From: Thermoprotei archaeon
GTDB lineage: Archaea; Thermoproteota; Thermoprotei_A; Sulfolobales; Ignisphaeraceae
Length of the DNA: 64,000 bases
Direction of reading: 5' to 3'
Assembly: GCA_003661775.1 (NCBI GenBank)
Contig: QMWT01000001.1
Location: 5,353-69,352, forward strand
The position numbers and the translations under genes are program-made. Of this stretch, positions 8,685 through 18,276 are shown in pieces; within the stretch, counting starts at the first letter, position 1, and every line of letters starts with the position of its first letter. A model generated the notes under the pieces. The model had not been told where the DNA came from. It was given only the letters and a program-made list of their open reading frames with translations, and made no database searches.

Positions 8685-9557
8685 CTAAAGCTTCTCAATT
8701 CTTCTTATTAACGAGAGTAGATTCTTTATGCACACTTCCGAGGCTTCTTCGCCCATCTCTGAGAAGGCTGCTCCACCCGGCTTTATCAGCTGTTCCTCGG
8801 TAAGCTTCTTCTTGGGTCTCCAATGGGTTTCGAGCGATAAAAAGCCGTCATATTTATCGTCTATCAATGCCTTTAATTGACCCACATAGTCGACGTCGCC
8901 TTCTCCTACTGGACGGGGCTCTGCTTTACCTGGAGCTAGCCTAACAGCATCCTTGATGTGTATGTGCACTATCCTTCCCCTTACATAGTTGTAACCATCG
9001 GGGTACGGAATCTCACCTTCAGGATCTGATATGTCGTTTCCAGGATCCCACAATGCCTTTACATAGGCTGGGTTGCCGAGCGCGTCAAGGAATTGTGCTA
9101 ACCGCCTCCCGTTATTCACATGGGTACTTGGTTCGTTCTCTACAGCGACCACGACCCCCTCCTCCTTAACTATATCGAGAGGTTCTTCGAATTTCTTCAG
9201 TATCAGTGCTAGATAGTTATCGAGCGGACCCTTCCTCCAGAACGTGAATATCCTTATCAGGTTTGTATCAAGACTTTTTGCAAATTCTATGACCCTTCTT
9301 AGAATTGTTATATGCTGCCTATACTCCTCCTCGCTATCCAGATCAGCTTTAAAGAATGGAGAGGCTATACATGGCACTACCAGACCGTGCCGGTGCAGAA
9401 TTGTTCGTATCTCGGATGCTTTCTCCACCAGCTCCTGAGGAGGCTTATTCCAAACTGTTCGTATCTCAATCCCATCCAAGTTAAACTTCTTCGCAAACTT
9501 AGCTACACGCTCTAAATCTTGAGATACCTCATCGCTTATTACCGAGAGTTTAAACAT
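8685..9557 (-). CDS. Sugar phosphate isomerase/epimerase-like TIM-barrel protein
   Basis: A 290-residue xylose-isomerase-like barrel beginning MFKLSVISDEVSQDLE. The likely metal ligands are the glutamate in VAVENEPSTH, the aspartate in ALWDPGN, the histidines in RIVHIHIKD and the glutamate in SLETHWRP. Family members act on sugars, inosose or hydroxypyruvate; hydroxypyruvate isomerase would suit the neighbouring hydroxyacid dehydrogenase and glycerate kinase, but that is only a suggestion. It is transcribed toward the dehydrogenase and stands alone. Confidence 0.8.
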   Translation of the reverse strand: MFKLSVISDEVSQDLERVAKFAKKFNLDGIEIRTVWNKPPQELVEKASEIRTILHRHGLVVPCIASPFFKADLDSEEEYRQHITILRRVIEFAKSLDTNLIRIFTFWRKGPLDNYLALILKKFEEPLDIVKEEGVVVAVENEPSTHVNNGRRLAQFLDALGNPAYVKALWDPGNDISDPEGEIPYPDGYNYVRGRIVHIHIKDAVRLAPGKAEPRPVGEGDVDYVGQLKALIDDKYDGFLSLETHWRPKKKLTEEQLIKPGGAAFSEMGEEASEVCIKNLLSLIRRIEKL

Positions 9558-9672
9558 GCCAGCACTCCTATGCTCTAAATTTTAAAACTTTCGATATAAA
9601 GATTTTCGAATAGCGTACAAGTCGTTATGTCGGCAGAGTTTTACGTTCTGAGCCACGAGCTCACCACGCTTC

Positions 9673-10404
9673 TCATCTCATTGTTAAGTTGAGAATCTCA
9701 AGAGCTACTATTCTACCCGCGAGATCCCTTAACACATAACGTGTTGTTATCCATAAATCACTCTTGACCATCGTAAGCGTTATCTCTCCTCCCTCCACAG
9801 GTCTTATATCTACGGACCTAACAGTGAAGTACACATGTATAGAGGGATAAATAGTTCCTCCGAGCAACACCTTTTCGCTCTTAACCTCGTAATCCATCTG
9901 TGTATCACGTGATTCAGCAAGCTCTTCCTTAAGATAGTTTGGAAGCTGCGAATACGTGCACAGATATATTCTAAGAGCTCCGAGGAGTTCACTAAATAGA
10001 GTTTGCGCTACCATATGAGCATCAAAGCCTGTGAAGGTCTTATTACCGTTGGGCGTTGTCAGAACAAGCATCTTCACATACATGCTCTTATCTAGCGTCA
10101 ACATTATTTTAGTACAACCCTCCTCTCCCACAATTTCACATCTATATACTTCATCTTCATCACCTTCATATAGACATGATAAAAAGGTTGTGCTATCTTC
10201 TTCGCCAGGTCTATGCAGCTTTAGTACCATTGTGAATTCTTTAAAGTATCTGAGTAATACCAGCGGTTTTTCGCTGAGTCTTAGAGCTCTGCACGTAGAT
10301 ACTTTGGGTATCTGCGAGATGTTGTTGAGGATAAATATGGAGAATAGCATCACCAGTAGAGAAAGAACTGCTAAGAGCATTGCTTTACCTTTATCATACT
10401 CCAA
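9673..10404 (-). CDS. Membrane-anchored hypothetical protein
   Basis: One hydrophobic segment at residues 9-27 (AMLLAVLSLLVMLFSIFIL) acts as an uncleaved signal anchor. The remaining 215 residues are predicted outside the membrane and are rich in beta strand. Four cysteines (CRAL, FLSCLYEGDEDEVYRC, EEGC) could form disulfides. I do not recognise a family. It follows two membrane-protein genes on the same strand and may share their transcript. Confidence 0.6.
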   Translation of the reverse strand: MEYDKGKAMLLAVLSLLVMLFSIFILNNISQIPKVSTCRALRLSEKPLVLLRYFKEFTMVLKLHRPGEEDSTTFLSCLYEGDEDEVYRCEIVGEEGCTKIMLTLDKSMYVKMLVLTTPNGNKTFTGFDAHMVAQTLFSELLGALRIYLCTYSQLPNYLKEELAESRDTQMDYEVKSEKVLLGGTIYPSIHVYFTVRSVDIRPVEGGEITLTMVKSDLWITTRYVLRDLAGRIVALEILNLTMR

Positions 10405-10464
10405 GCTACTAACCGTTAGCGTCTATGTTACAAAGATTATTTCTTTCGATCACAGAGACTATCC

Positions 10465-11073
10465 CTAAATGCTTTTCCTTTCGAATACTTCATGGAAGAA
10501 GTACCAAGCAGTAAATACGCCTATCGAGATGCCTAAACCTAGCGATATACCCCACGAAAGCGCGTATTTTACTTCAGGGCTTAGAGCCGTTGCATCGAGT
10601 ACTAGCACCGTGACCATTAGCGCGCTTAGAAGCACCATAAATCCCCTAACCTTGGCCACTATCCTCATGTGCACCGTAATCGCGTTCACGATCACAAACA
10701 CGAATATTACCATGAATACAATGCTTACGAGCTTTGCCAGGAACTCCAACGCTTTAACAACTTCATTCAAATAATTGGGCACCACGATCATGGACACGGC
10801 GTAGATAGCTGCAAAAGCTATCCCTACGTTAATGACTATGAGGATCAGCGTAGAAGCTCTGACACCTATATTCCTCACATAGGGCTCTAGATAGCTATCG
10901 AGCTTCGTTAAATTAACTAGCCACTTCGTAAAACGCGTTAGTATAAGGCCTGCAGCAAACATCAGCGCTACTACAACTATCGAAAGAGCTATCCTCGGAA
11001 ATACTGCTGCAAGATCCCTTAGAGCAAGCCTGAAAGCCTCGACTAGTACGTTACTCAATCTCTCCTCACCCAC
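10465..11073 (-). CDS. Multispanning membrane protein with MscS-like helices
   Basis: A 202-residue protein with about five hydrophobic helices (around residues 28-47, 76-98, 115-140, 145-163 and 172-192). The pattern of TM helices with small residues and a basic linker (LTRFTKWLVNLTKLD) is like the membrane part of MscS-type proteins, but the MscS beta domain is absent. Its ATG overlaps the end of the transporter gene upstream by eight bases, so they are one operon. Function unknown. Confidence 0.65.
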   Translation of the reverse strand: MGEERLSNVLVEAFRLALRDLAAVFPRIALSIVVVALMFAAGLILTRFTKWLVNLTKLDSYLEPYVRNIGVRASTLILIVINVGIAFAAIYAVSMIVVPNYLNEVVKALEFLAKLVSIVFMVIFVFVIVNAITVHMRIVAKVRGFMVLLSALMVTVLVLDATALSPEVKYALSWGISLGLGISIGVFTAWYFFHEVFERKSI

Positions 11074-12379
11074 CGCTTAGTAGCGCTATGTAGTAAGCCA
11101 TCTTTAAAAATAGGAATAAAAGCATCGCAGTACTGCTCAACGCCAATAACTGGAGTGTCAGCGTAAGAGCACTTCTAGCAGCAATGATCATAGTGGTGTA
11201 GCTAGCAATAGAGGCGTTATAGAGAATCCTGGAGTAGATCCTAACATATTTCTCGGGAGCCAGCGCAACCTCTGATATCGAGGTCATGGCGATTATCAGG
11301 GATACTAATGCAAGAGCGCTTGACACTATGAATAACGCATCTACGCCTAGCTGCAACATCGCTAGATACGAGATGAGCGGCCCTACAACTTGCGCCATAC
11401 CCGATGCCGAGATCAGGAAAAGTGAAGCACGAATAGGTCCCAGGTAGTACGCAAGACGTGCATACATAAAACCTCCAAAATAGTTTGCACCGCTAAACAG
11501 AAGAACGTTAGCAGATGCAAGTAGTATATGCATGTACGGATCGCGGATTAAGAATGCAGCTAAAGGTACTAGGGGGAGTAACGCTATAGCAATACGATAA
11601 CTTTTGAACCCAACTCTTACCCAAACGAACGCCGCCACTATAGTTGTTAGAGTTTGTACGGTTGATAGAAGTGAGGCTACCCACGTATGCACACTGAGGA
11701 TCTTCAAGAGGTAGGAGGGCCATGAAATACTTAGTATAGATGATGACGCGAGTAAGAATAGCAAGTACAGAAATACTGTAGCTTGCTTCTCGAGGGCTTC
11801 ACTCGCCGGAGCTGTGCTGGGCTTAGAACGTAGCTTATCTAAATGCATGCGTGATAAGACTACTGTTGCCAGCAGCCCGATACCTAAGGCTGTTAAGAGC
11901 AGCTCACGAATTTCAGCACCTCCAGCAAGAGCTAGTGTTGCTAGTACCTGCGCGACAACACTAGTTGTTGCCGAGAGGGCTGTGCGCCTACTCATAACCT
12001 TCTTGACCAGTTCCTCGTTGCCCAAACCCATGATCAGTAGTGTTATGAGGAACCCTGTCATAGTAGCAACAGTGATGCCTGCTAAGTACCCTATTAGACC
12101 GAGCATTCCTAGGTATGGTATTGAACACCATAGCACTCTCTCAATGCCGTGCACTAACAACAGGGTTCTGGCGGAGATCCCGCGTGATTGTAGTAGCGAG
12201 TACAAGGATCTTATTGTCAAGACAGCGAGTAGATTTCCCAACGCGGAAAGCAGCAGAAGCTCCTGTACTTTCAAACCTTGAGAGACTAGATACAGCGGGG
12301 CTAAGCTTCTACTAACTGCTAAGTAGAAACCTGAGATTGCTGCTTCCAAAATCAGTATTATTGAGTTCTTGTTACCCAC
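11066..12379 (-). CDS. Major-facilitator-like transporter
   Basis: The 437-residue protein is almost wholly hydrophobic, with about twelve predicted membrane helices in two halves separated by a charged loop near residues 180-200 (LDKLRSKPST). This is the layout of the major facilitator superfamily. No substrate-specific signature is visible. It leads a three-gene membrane-protein cluster on the minus strand. Confidence 0.7.
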   Translation of the reverse strand: MGNKNSIILILEAAISGFYLAVSRSLAPLYLVSQGLKVQELLLLSALGNLLAVLTIRSLYSLLQSRGISARTLLLVHGIERVLWCSIPYLGMLGLIGYLAGITVATMTGFLITLLIMGLGNEELVKKVMSRRTALSATTSVVAQVLATLALAGGAEIRELLLTALGIGLLATVVLSRMHLDKLRSKPSTAPASEALEKQATVFLYLLFLLASSSILSISWPSYLLKILSVHTWVASLLSTVQTLTTIVAAFVWVRVGFKSYRIAIALLPLVPLAAFLIRDPYMHILLASANVLLFSGANYFGGFMYARLAYYLGPIRASLFLISASGMAQVVGPLISYLAMLQLGVDALFIVSSALALVSLIIAMTSISEVALAPEKYVRIYSRILYNASIASYTTMIIAARSALTLTLQLLALSSTAMLLFLFLKMAYYIALLSGG

Positions 12380-12418
12380 GTATCTCCCTTATAGAGCTTG
12401 GCTTCTGTACAACGCCCC

Positions 12419-13840
12419 TTAAACGCCTCTTTCACTCTTCATAAACTTTATTATTTTCAATAGTTTCTCCACGGCTTCTACCGCGTTTCTCGCAAAGATG
12501 TTGATCATAGGTTCTTTACCCCAATCACCTCTGTGGAACACTAAGTCAGGTACACTCCCAACTCTTTTTATAGCGATCTCGATGCCCCAAGGAATTGTTG
12601 CTCCTTCCCTACGCTTAACCTCCTCCGGTTCTTCACTTCTATCATAGAAGGATACAACCATGCCCAGCTTCTTCGCAGCTTCCACAATACGCTCATCGTA
12701 CCTCACATTGAGAGCTGCTCTGACCTCGGGGTCGAACTCCATGGCCTTAAGGACTGCGCGTGCTAGATGCCTCGATACGCCAAAATCGACTTCACCTGCA
12801 GGCTTCATCGTATTGCCGTACCTGACGATCCTACCTTTAACTCCCGCAACATCATCGAGGCTACGGGCGTAACGTGCAGGGAGTGCCATGACTACGTTCA
12901 TCTGTACCTCGGGTACGAAGGGAGCGATATCCTCGCCATATCTCAGCAGTAGCCGAAGCGCTTCTTCAACATTCTTTAAAGTGTTGTATCTCTCCGCAGG
13001 TATGTCGACCCATGCTGAAGGGTTCACCGGACAGTGCCCCCTCCCGATCTTAGAACCGTACTCTATCGCTAATGTTACGAACCTTTTCGCTACCTCCACC
13101 GCCTTTTCGATGCTCTTTCCTTTAGCGAGTTCCGCAGCTATAGCTGCGGAAAAGCTACAGCCGGTTCCGTGGGTACAGCCCTCTCTTATGCGCGGCACCG
13201 CAAATACTCTGAAGTCACCATCAACATAAAGCACGTCAACAGCGTAAGCCCCCTCTAGATGCCCTCCTTTAACAACAGCGCTCCTCGCACCTAGATCCTC
13301 CACAATCTTCTTGGCAGCGATCTTGGCATCATCTATACTCTTGATCTTAACTCCCGTAAGTCTCTCGGCCTCCATCCTATTAGGAGTTACAACCGTGGCT
13401 ATGGGTATGAGGATCTCCTTAAGACTCTTAATCGCTTCAGGACGCAGCAAAGGAGCTCCGCTCTTGGCTACCATTACAGGGTCGACAACTAGAAGGAATT
13501 CATACCTCTTCACAGTCTTCGCAACCTCCTCTATTATCGCTGAGTTGCTGAGCATTCCCGTCTTGGCAGCATCTATACCTAGGTCGTCCGCCACAGCCTC
13601 GATCTGCTTGGAGACCATCTCCGGAGGTAAGTCGTGTACCGCACGCACCTCATAGGTGTTTTGAGCCGTTACGGATGTTACGGCGACTGTTCCGTGAACT
13701 CCAAGAGCAGCAAAAGTCTTTAGATCTGCGGCTATACCCGCACCACCACCAGAATCCACGCCGGCTATGGTCATGGCAACCGGTATCTTCCGCGCCAAGG
13801 CAACATCACCCCGTAGAGCCCATAGCTTCTTCGATACCAC
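12419..13840 (-). CDS. thiD: ThiD-ThiN fusion: HMP-P kinase and thiamine-phosphate synthase
   Basis: The 473-residue protein joins two thiamine-pathway enzymes. Residues 20-280 are a ribokinase-fold hydroxymethylpyrimidine (phosphate) kinase with GVDSGGGAGIAADLKT, VVDPVMVAKSGAPLL and HGTGCSFSAAIA. Residues about 300-470 are the archaeal ThiN domain (MNVVMALPARYA, VDFGVSRHLAR, FHRGDWGKEP), which couples the pyrimidine and thiazole phosphates and stands in for ThiE. This fusion is common in archaea. The longest start is a GTG at 13838-13840; a TTG at 13796-13798 shortly after GGGGTGAT may be the real one. No TPP riboswitch is seen upstream. Confidence 0.92.
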   Translation of the reverse strand: MVSKKLWALRGDVALARKIPVAMTIAGVDSGGGAGIAADLKTFAALGVHGTVAVTSVTAQNTYEVRAVHDLPPEMVSKQIEAVADDLGIDAAKTGMLSNSAIIEEVAKTVKRYEFLLVVDPVMVAKSGAPLLRPEAIKSLKEILIPIATVVTPNRMEAERLTGVKIKSIDDAKIAAKKIVEDLGARSAVVKGGHLEGAYAVDVLYVDGDFRVFAVPRIREGCTHGTGCSFSAAIAAELAKGKSIEKAVEVAKRFVTLAIEYGSKIGRGHCPVNPSAWVDIPAERYNTLKNVEEALRLLLRYGEDIAPFVPEVQMNVVMALPARYARSLDDVAGVKGRIVRYGNTMKPAGEVDFGVSRHLARAVLKAMEFDPEVRAALNVRYDERIVEAAKKLGMVVSFYDRSEEPEEVKRREGATIPWGIEIAIKRVGSVPDLVFHRGDWGKEPMINIFARNAVEAVEKLLKIIKFMKSERGV

Positions 13841-13931
13841 CAGAAGAAAAACATAGCGGCTACGAACAGCATACAGCTTAACAAAAAATTACAATTTATC
13901 TCCAGCTGCAGCTATTTACCGAGGTGAAAAT

Positions 13932-14825
13932 TTGGACGCTGGCGCGCCTTACATAGGCTTAGGCGATATTATATGGTACCTATTCTTCTTGTGGCTGTTC
14001 CTGACATTCTTAACTCCGCAGCTCCGTTATCGGACTCTACAAAGCGCACGCGCCGAAGTCATAAAGCAACTTGAGCGAAAGCTAGGAGCTAAGGTAGTGA
14101 CGATGGTTCACAGGCAGGAAAGGATAAGCCTCTTCGGGATACCGGTCTACAGCTTCATAACCATTGAAGACTCGGAGGCCATCCTCCGGGCAATAAGATC
14201 CACGCCTCCGGATACTCCGATCGCGCTTATACTGCACACTCCGGGAGGATTGGTGTTAGCAGCATCACAGATCGCCATGGCATTGAAGAGGCACCCAGCT
14301 AAGAAGATCGTTATAGTTCCCCACTACGCAATGAGTGGGGGAACGCTGATAGCCTTGGCAGCTGACGAGATATGGATGGACAGAGACGCTGTTCTGGGAC
14401 CCCTGGACCCACAGTTAGTGCTAGGAGATAGGAGTATTCCTGCACCCTCGGTTGTCAGGGTTATGAAGTTAAAGGGTATCGATAAGGTTAGTGACGAGAC
14501 GCTGATCATGGCCGACATAGCAGAGAAGGCGATAAATCAGATGAAGATCTTGGTCGAAGAACTTATCAAGGATAAAGTGGGGCCGGATAGAGCGGCAGAA
14601 ATAGCTGATAAGCTTGTCAGCGGCTACTATACCCACGACTACCCAATAACAACAGATGAACTGAGGAAGCTAGGTCTACCAGTACGTGAAGAACTTCCTG
14701 AAGAAGTTTACGCATTGATGGAGCTCTATCCACAGGAGGGCATTAGAAGACCATCCGTAGAGTATATACCTGGTACTCCGCGCAGACTTCACCAACCCTC
14801 TTCTCAACGAGGAGCAAAGACCTAA
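13932..14825 (+). CDS. Membrane-bound SDH-family (ClpP-fold) serine protease
   Basis: One membrane helix at residues 11-27 is followed by a ClpP/SppA-like domain facing the cytoplasm or exterior. LHTPGGLV (101-108) forms the oxyanion region and S135 in YAMSGGTL is the likely nucleophile. These features fit the SDH_protease family of archaeal membrane proteases, thought to act in membrane-protein quality control. The start is a TTG at 13932, six bases after GAGGTG. The 3' end overlaps the convergent radical SAM gene by four bases. Confidence 0.85.
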   Translation: MDAGAPYIGLGDIIWYLFFLWLFLTFLTPQLRYRTLQSARAEVIKQLERKLGAKVVTMVHRQERISLFGIPVYSFITIEDSEAILRAIRSTPPDTPIALILHTPGGLVLAASQIAMALKRHPAKKIVIVPHYAMSGGTLIALAADEIWMDRDAVLGPLDPQLVLGDRSIPAPSVVRVMKLKGIDKVSDETLIMADIAEKAINQMKILVEELIKDKVGPDRAAEIADKLVSGYYTHDYPITTDELRKLGLPVREELPEEVYALMELYPQEGIRRPSVEYIPGTPRRLHQPSSQRGAKT

Positions 14826-16156
14826 CATGTTTTCATATCAACATTTTTCACTATCTCACACCAATTCGCAATAACACCTCTTCTACGATACTCGTATATC
14901 ATGTAAGCAAGCCTTTCCTGCTCCTCCCATTCACCGTAAGCTTTACCAACCCCTACGAGCTTGGTCACAACCTTCTTTATTCTCTTATCCACTTTGCCAG
15001 GAGGATAGTCGTGAAAAGGAGTTCCCGGTAAGGGCATGAAGGTGTGTGCATGGATTCTAGCTCCCATAGAAACCAACTTCTCCATAATACTTATGGTCAT
15101 CTCAACATCCTCCTCATCTTCCCCTGGAAGCCCGAAGATGAAATCTACCTCGGGTACAAACCCATATTCTCTCAGGATCTCAACAGCGTTGAGTACATGC
15201 TCCACGGTGTGACCGCGGTGTATGCGCTTTAGCACCTTTTCAGAGCCAGACTGTGCACCAACAATAATCCTTTTATTATCAACGTAACGCTTTAGAATAG
15301 CTACACACTCACGATCAACACTATCTGGCCTGACCTCGCTGGGGAACGAGCCGAAGAATATTCTTCCACCGTAATCATCGACAAGTTTTCTTAGTTTAAA
15401 CAGCAGCTCTTCCAAAGCGCTGTAGTTAGGCTTTACACCATCTGGACTCTGGTAACCCAGTGAATTTGGAGCTATGAACCTTAGGTCACGGAGACCTGCT
15501 TTAAGCATATAATGAGATGCCTCTACCACACTATGCACAGACCTGTACCTAGGCTTCCCAAACATGAAGCTTACCTGACAGAAATAGCACGCAGAGGCGC
15601 ATCCCCTCATTATCTCTATAGGACCAAACCTCCTCCTCCAGTAGGGAAAAGGTGGGTAATCATCAAGGTTCACAGGCTTAAGTCTCCGCCTAAGCACTAC
15701 ACGCGAATTCTCCATCCAAGCAGTGCCGCATACCCGGGGAACTTCGCGTGGATTATCCAGAACTCTCCCTAGCAGCTCTATTATCGTAGCTTCACCCTCC
15801 CCGTGCACCACTAGGTCAAAACCTATCTTTAGGGTGCCGAGGGGATCTCCTGTAGCGTGAGGGCCTCCCGCAACAACCATAAGCTTTCTATCTTTTGGTA
15901 GCCGAGCTCTGAACTCCTTGATTAACCTCATCAAGTCTAAAATCTGTGGGAGCTGTGTTGTCAAGAAGCTTATTCCTAAAACAACAGTTCTGTATCTCCT
16001 TGTTAACCTAGATAAGCAGTCAAAGAAGGGTGTACCGCCGAGCTCTATAGGTACGACATCGACGGACACCCTGCTCCATTCCACAGCAGCCCATATAGCA
16101 TTGACCCAGTATCTCCAATTTTTGTAGTAACTTAGCACCAGAGCTACCTCCTTCAT
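14822..16156 (-). CDS. B12-binding domain/radical SAM protein (MJ1487-like)
   Basis: The 444-residue protein has an N-terminal cobalamin-binding-like domain (VVLGISFLTTQLPQ, VVAGGPHATGDP, VVHGEGE) and a radical SAM barrel whose cluster motif is RGCASACYFCQ (CxxxCxxC). IFGLPGEDEED and MPLPGTPF are typical of this class. Such proteins use AdoMet radical chemistry, often for methylation or methylthiolation. The match to the archaeal MJ_1487-type group is from memory of its layout; the substrate is unknown. Confidence 0.8.
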   Translation of the reverse strand: MKEVALVLSYYKNWRYWVNAIWAAVEWSRVSVDVVPIELGGTPFFDCLSRLTRRYRTVVLGISFLTTQLPQILDLMRLIKEFRARLPKDRKLMVVAGGPHATGDPLGTLKIGFDLVVHGEGEATIIELLGRVLDNPREVPRVCGTAWMENSRVVLRRRLKPVNLDDYPPFPYWRRRFGPIEIMRGCASACYFCQVSFMFGKPRYRSVHSVVEASHYMLKAGLRDLRFIAPNSLGYQSPDGVKPNYSALEELLFKLRKLVDDYGGRIFFGSFPSEVRPDSVDRECVAILKRYVDNKRIIVGAQSGSEKVLKRIHRGHTVEHVLNAVEILREYGFVPEVDFIFGLPGEDEEDVEMTISIMEKLVSMGARIHAHTFMPLPGTPFHDYPPGKVDKRIKKVVTKLVGVGKAYGEWEEQERLAYMIYEYRRRGVIANWCEIVKNVDMKTC

Positions 16157-16228
16157 ATTCGATCACTGCTCGGAACGCAATGTCTAATTTTTTCCGTATC
16201 CCCTATCTAACCCGGGAGGCGCCACAAA

Positions 16229-17167
16229 GTGTTACTTGATAGATTCGAGCGTGTTGTCAACTCCCTCAGAATAAGTGTTACTGCTAAGTGCAACTATAGG
16301 TGTATGTACTGTCACGCAGAAGGGATTCTCGAACATAACCTAGATGAGATTAGTGTAGATGATATAGTGTTCATAGCTTCTACTCTACGTACGTTAGGTA
16401 TCGATAAGTTTAAGCTTACCGGAGGCGAACCGCTTCTTAGAAACGATATCGTTACTCTCATTAGCAGATTGGCGGAGTTGAAGCCCCGCGACCTGAGCAT
16501 TACTACCAACGGTTACATGCTCATTGACCTAGCTGAGGAGCTTTCTGAAGCAGGTCTTATGCGTGTGAACGTTAACTTACCTAGCTTGAAACGGGCTGTC
16601 TACGCCTATGTGACGGGGGTTGATGCTCTTCATCGTGTAGTAAAAGGTCTTGTTAAAGCCTCGGACGTAGGCCTTAAGGTGAAACTCAACTACGTAGTTC
16701 TTAAGAATATTAACGCTGCTGAACTGCCCAAATTAGTTGATTTCGCTTCGAGTCTAGGTGCGGATATAAACCTCATCGAGCTTGAACCTATATCCTTACC
16801 CCAGCACTTCTTTGAGAAGTACTTCGTAAAAGCTCCGGATGTACTTAAGAGTATCTCACGAAGGGTTGCTAAGAAATGGCTTAGGCTGGACCTGCATTCC
16901 AGGCCAGTGCTATTACTAGATAACGGTGTTAAGATAGAAGTGATAAGCTGGGTAAACCACGCGGCGTTCTGCATGAGGTGTAGCAGGCTAAGACTCACGA
17001 GCGATGGCAAGCTTAGGTACTGCATAGCGGATCCACAAGCTGTTGATCTAAGAAGGTGCTTAGCCGAGCGAAGTAGCGAATGTGTGAGGAAAGCTCTTGC
17101 GGAAACAATTTCCATTCGCAGACCCTTCTGGATCAACGGATCCGGAGGATCAAAAAGGTCAACATAG
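16229..17167 (+). CDS. moaA: GTP 3',8-cyclase MoaA-like radical SAM protein
   Basis: The first cluster is held by CNYRCMYC (C21, C25, C28), followed by KLTGGEPLLR and LSITTNGYML. The C-terminal half has the second cluster site of MoaA (CMRCSRLRLTSDGKLRYC). MoaA rearranges GTP in the first step of molybdenum or tungsten cofactor synthesis. The start is a GTG at 16229, nine bases after GGGAGGC. No other cofactor gene is adjacent. The missing C-terminal GG pair, which activates bacterial MoaA, is replaced by GSGGSKRST. Confidence 0.88.
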   Translation: MLLDRFERVVNSLRISVTAKCNYRCMYCHAEGILEHNLDEISVDDIVFIASTLRTLGIDKFKLTGGEPLLRNDIVTLISRLAELKPRDLSITTNGYMLIDLAEELSEAGLMRVNVNLPSLKRAVYAYVTGVDALHRVVKGLVKASDVGLKVKLNYVVLKNINAAELPKLVDFASSLGADINLIELEPISLPQHFFEKYFVKAPDVLKSISRRVAKKWLRLDLHSRPVLLLDNGVKIEVISWVNHAAFCMRCSRLRLTSDGKLRYCIADPQAVDLRRCLAERSSECVRKALAETISIRRPFWINGSGGSKRST

Positions 17168-17204
17168 ATTTAACAGAATTTCCAACAACCTAACCTTAGA
17201 GAGC

Positions 17205-18275
17205 ATGCGCAGCACATCACAGAAATTCTGCATAGGGTACTCAGAGGTATTTCTTGATCACAAACCCCCTCCTCAAACCTACCATCCTGAAAACCCCGAG
17301 AGACTCACAATAGCTATTGAAGCTCTTAGGAGAGAAGGGATATGGAATTCTGCCAATATACTAAGCTATGTGTCTACAGATGCCAATTTAGCCAAGGAAA
17401 TCCATAGTCACGACTACGTTGAACTTGTGAGAAGGTTAAGCAGTGGATATGGGTGGATCGATGCAGACACCTATGTATCTCCTGGCACTTGGAGGGCCGC
17501 ACTCTCAGCATTAGCCACCTCGACCAAGCTATTCGAAAACAATGTGATGAAACGATGTAGTGTAGCACTAGCTTTAGTAAGACCACCCGGGCACCACGCA
17601 GGTATTAGCGGCAAGGCTCTAGGCGCTCCTACACAAGGATTTTGCATATTTAACAACGTCGCCATAGCAGCTAGAAGAGCTGTCGAGATGAAGTTCACAC
17701 CTGTACTGATATTAGATATAGATGTGCACCACGGCAATGGAACCCAAGAGATCTTCTGGTACTCGGCGAACATCGTACATATAGATGTACATGGTGACTA
17801 TCTCTATCCGGGAACAGGGTACGTGCATGATGTAGGTGGAGGAGAGGGCGAGGGAACTAAAATCAATATTCCTCTTCCCACTGCTACGGGAGACGAGGAT
17901 TACGTGTATGTATTCAAGGAGTTGATAATACCGATTATAGAGGTAATTAGGCCCCGCACGTTTCTTGTATCAGCTGGTTTCGATGCGTATCAAAACGATG
18001 GTCTAGCATTCATGAACTTGACTTACAGAGGGTACAAGGTAATAGGCTCGATAATCTCTATGCTCTCGGCTAAATACTCTTCGACAGGTATACTCATAGT
18101 GTTGGAAGGAGGCTACAGCGAAGGGCTTGACAAAGGTCTTCCAGCATTCATAAACGGGGTTCTAAAACCTGTAGTTGTAGAGCATAAGGGTAGAGAGCCC
18201 AAGGTTGGCGACCGCATCATCAGGATCTGCAAAAAAGTGCGTGGGATAGTAAGAAGGTATCTAGGGCCTATATAA
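17205..18275 (+). CDS. Histone deacetylase/AcuC-family hydrolase
   Basis: About 356 residues of the arginase-deacetylase fold used by class II histone deacetylases and acetylpolyamine amidohydrolases. The active-site motifs are complete: RPPGHHA, FNNVAIAAR, LDIDVHHGNGTQ (zinc ligands), SAGFDAYQND and LEGGYS. Substrates may be acetylated proteins such as Alba, or acetylpolyamines. The frame is open into moaA, but homology-like sequence begins near the ATG at 17205, used here. It converges on the thioesterase gene with one base between stops. Confidence 0.88.
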   Translation: MRSTSQKFCIGYSEVFLDHKPPPQTYHPENPERLTIAIEALRREGIWNSANILSYVSTDANLAKEIHSHDYVELVRRLSSGYGWIDADTYVSPGTWRAALSALATSTKLFENNVMKRCSVALALVRPPGHHAGISGKALGAPTQGFCIFNNVAIAARRAVEMKFTPVLILDIDVHHGNGTQEIFWYSANIVHIDVHGDYLYPGTGYVHDVGGGEGEGTKINIPLPTATGDEDYVYVFKELIIPIIEVIRPRTFLVSAGFDAYQNDGLAFMNLTYRGYKVIGSIISMLSAKYSSTGILIVLEGGYSEGLDKGLPAFINGVLKPVVVEHKGREPKVGDRIIRICKKVRGIVRRYLGPI

Positions 18276-18276
18276 C

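Noticed and set aside
13841..13931. Looked for a TPP riboswitch upstream of the ThiD-ThiN gene
   Set aside because: No conserved TPP-aptamer core is visible in the 91-base gap.
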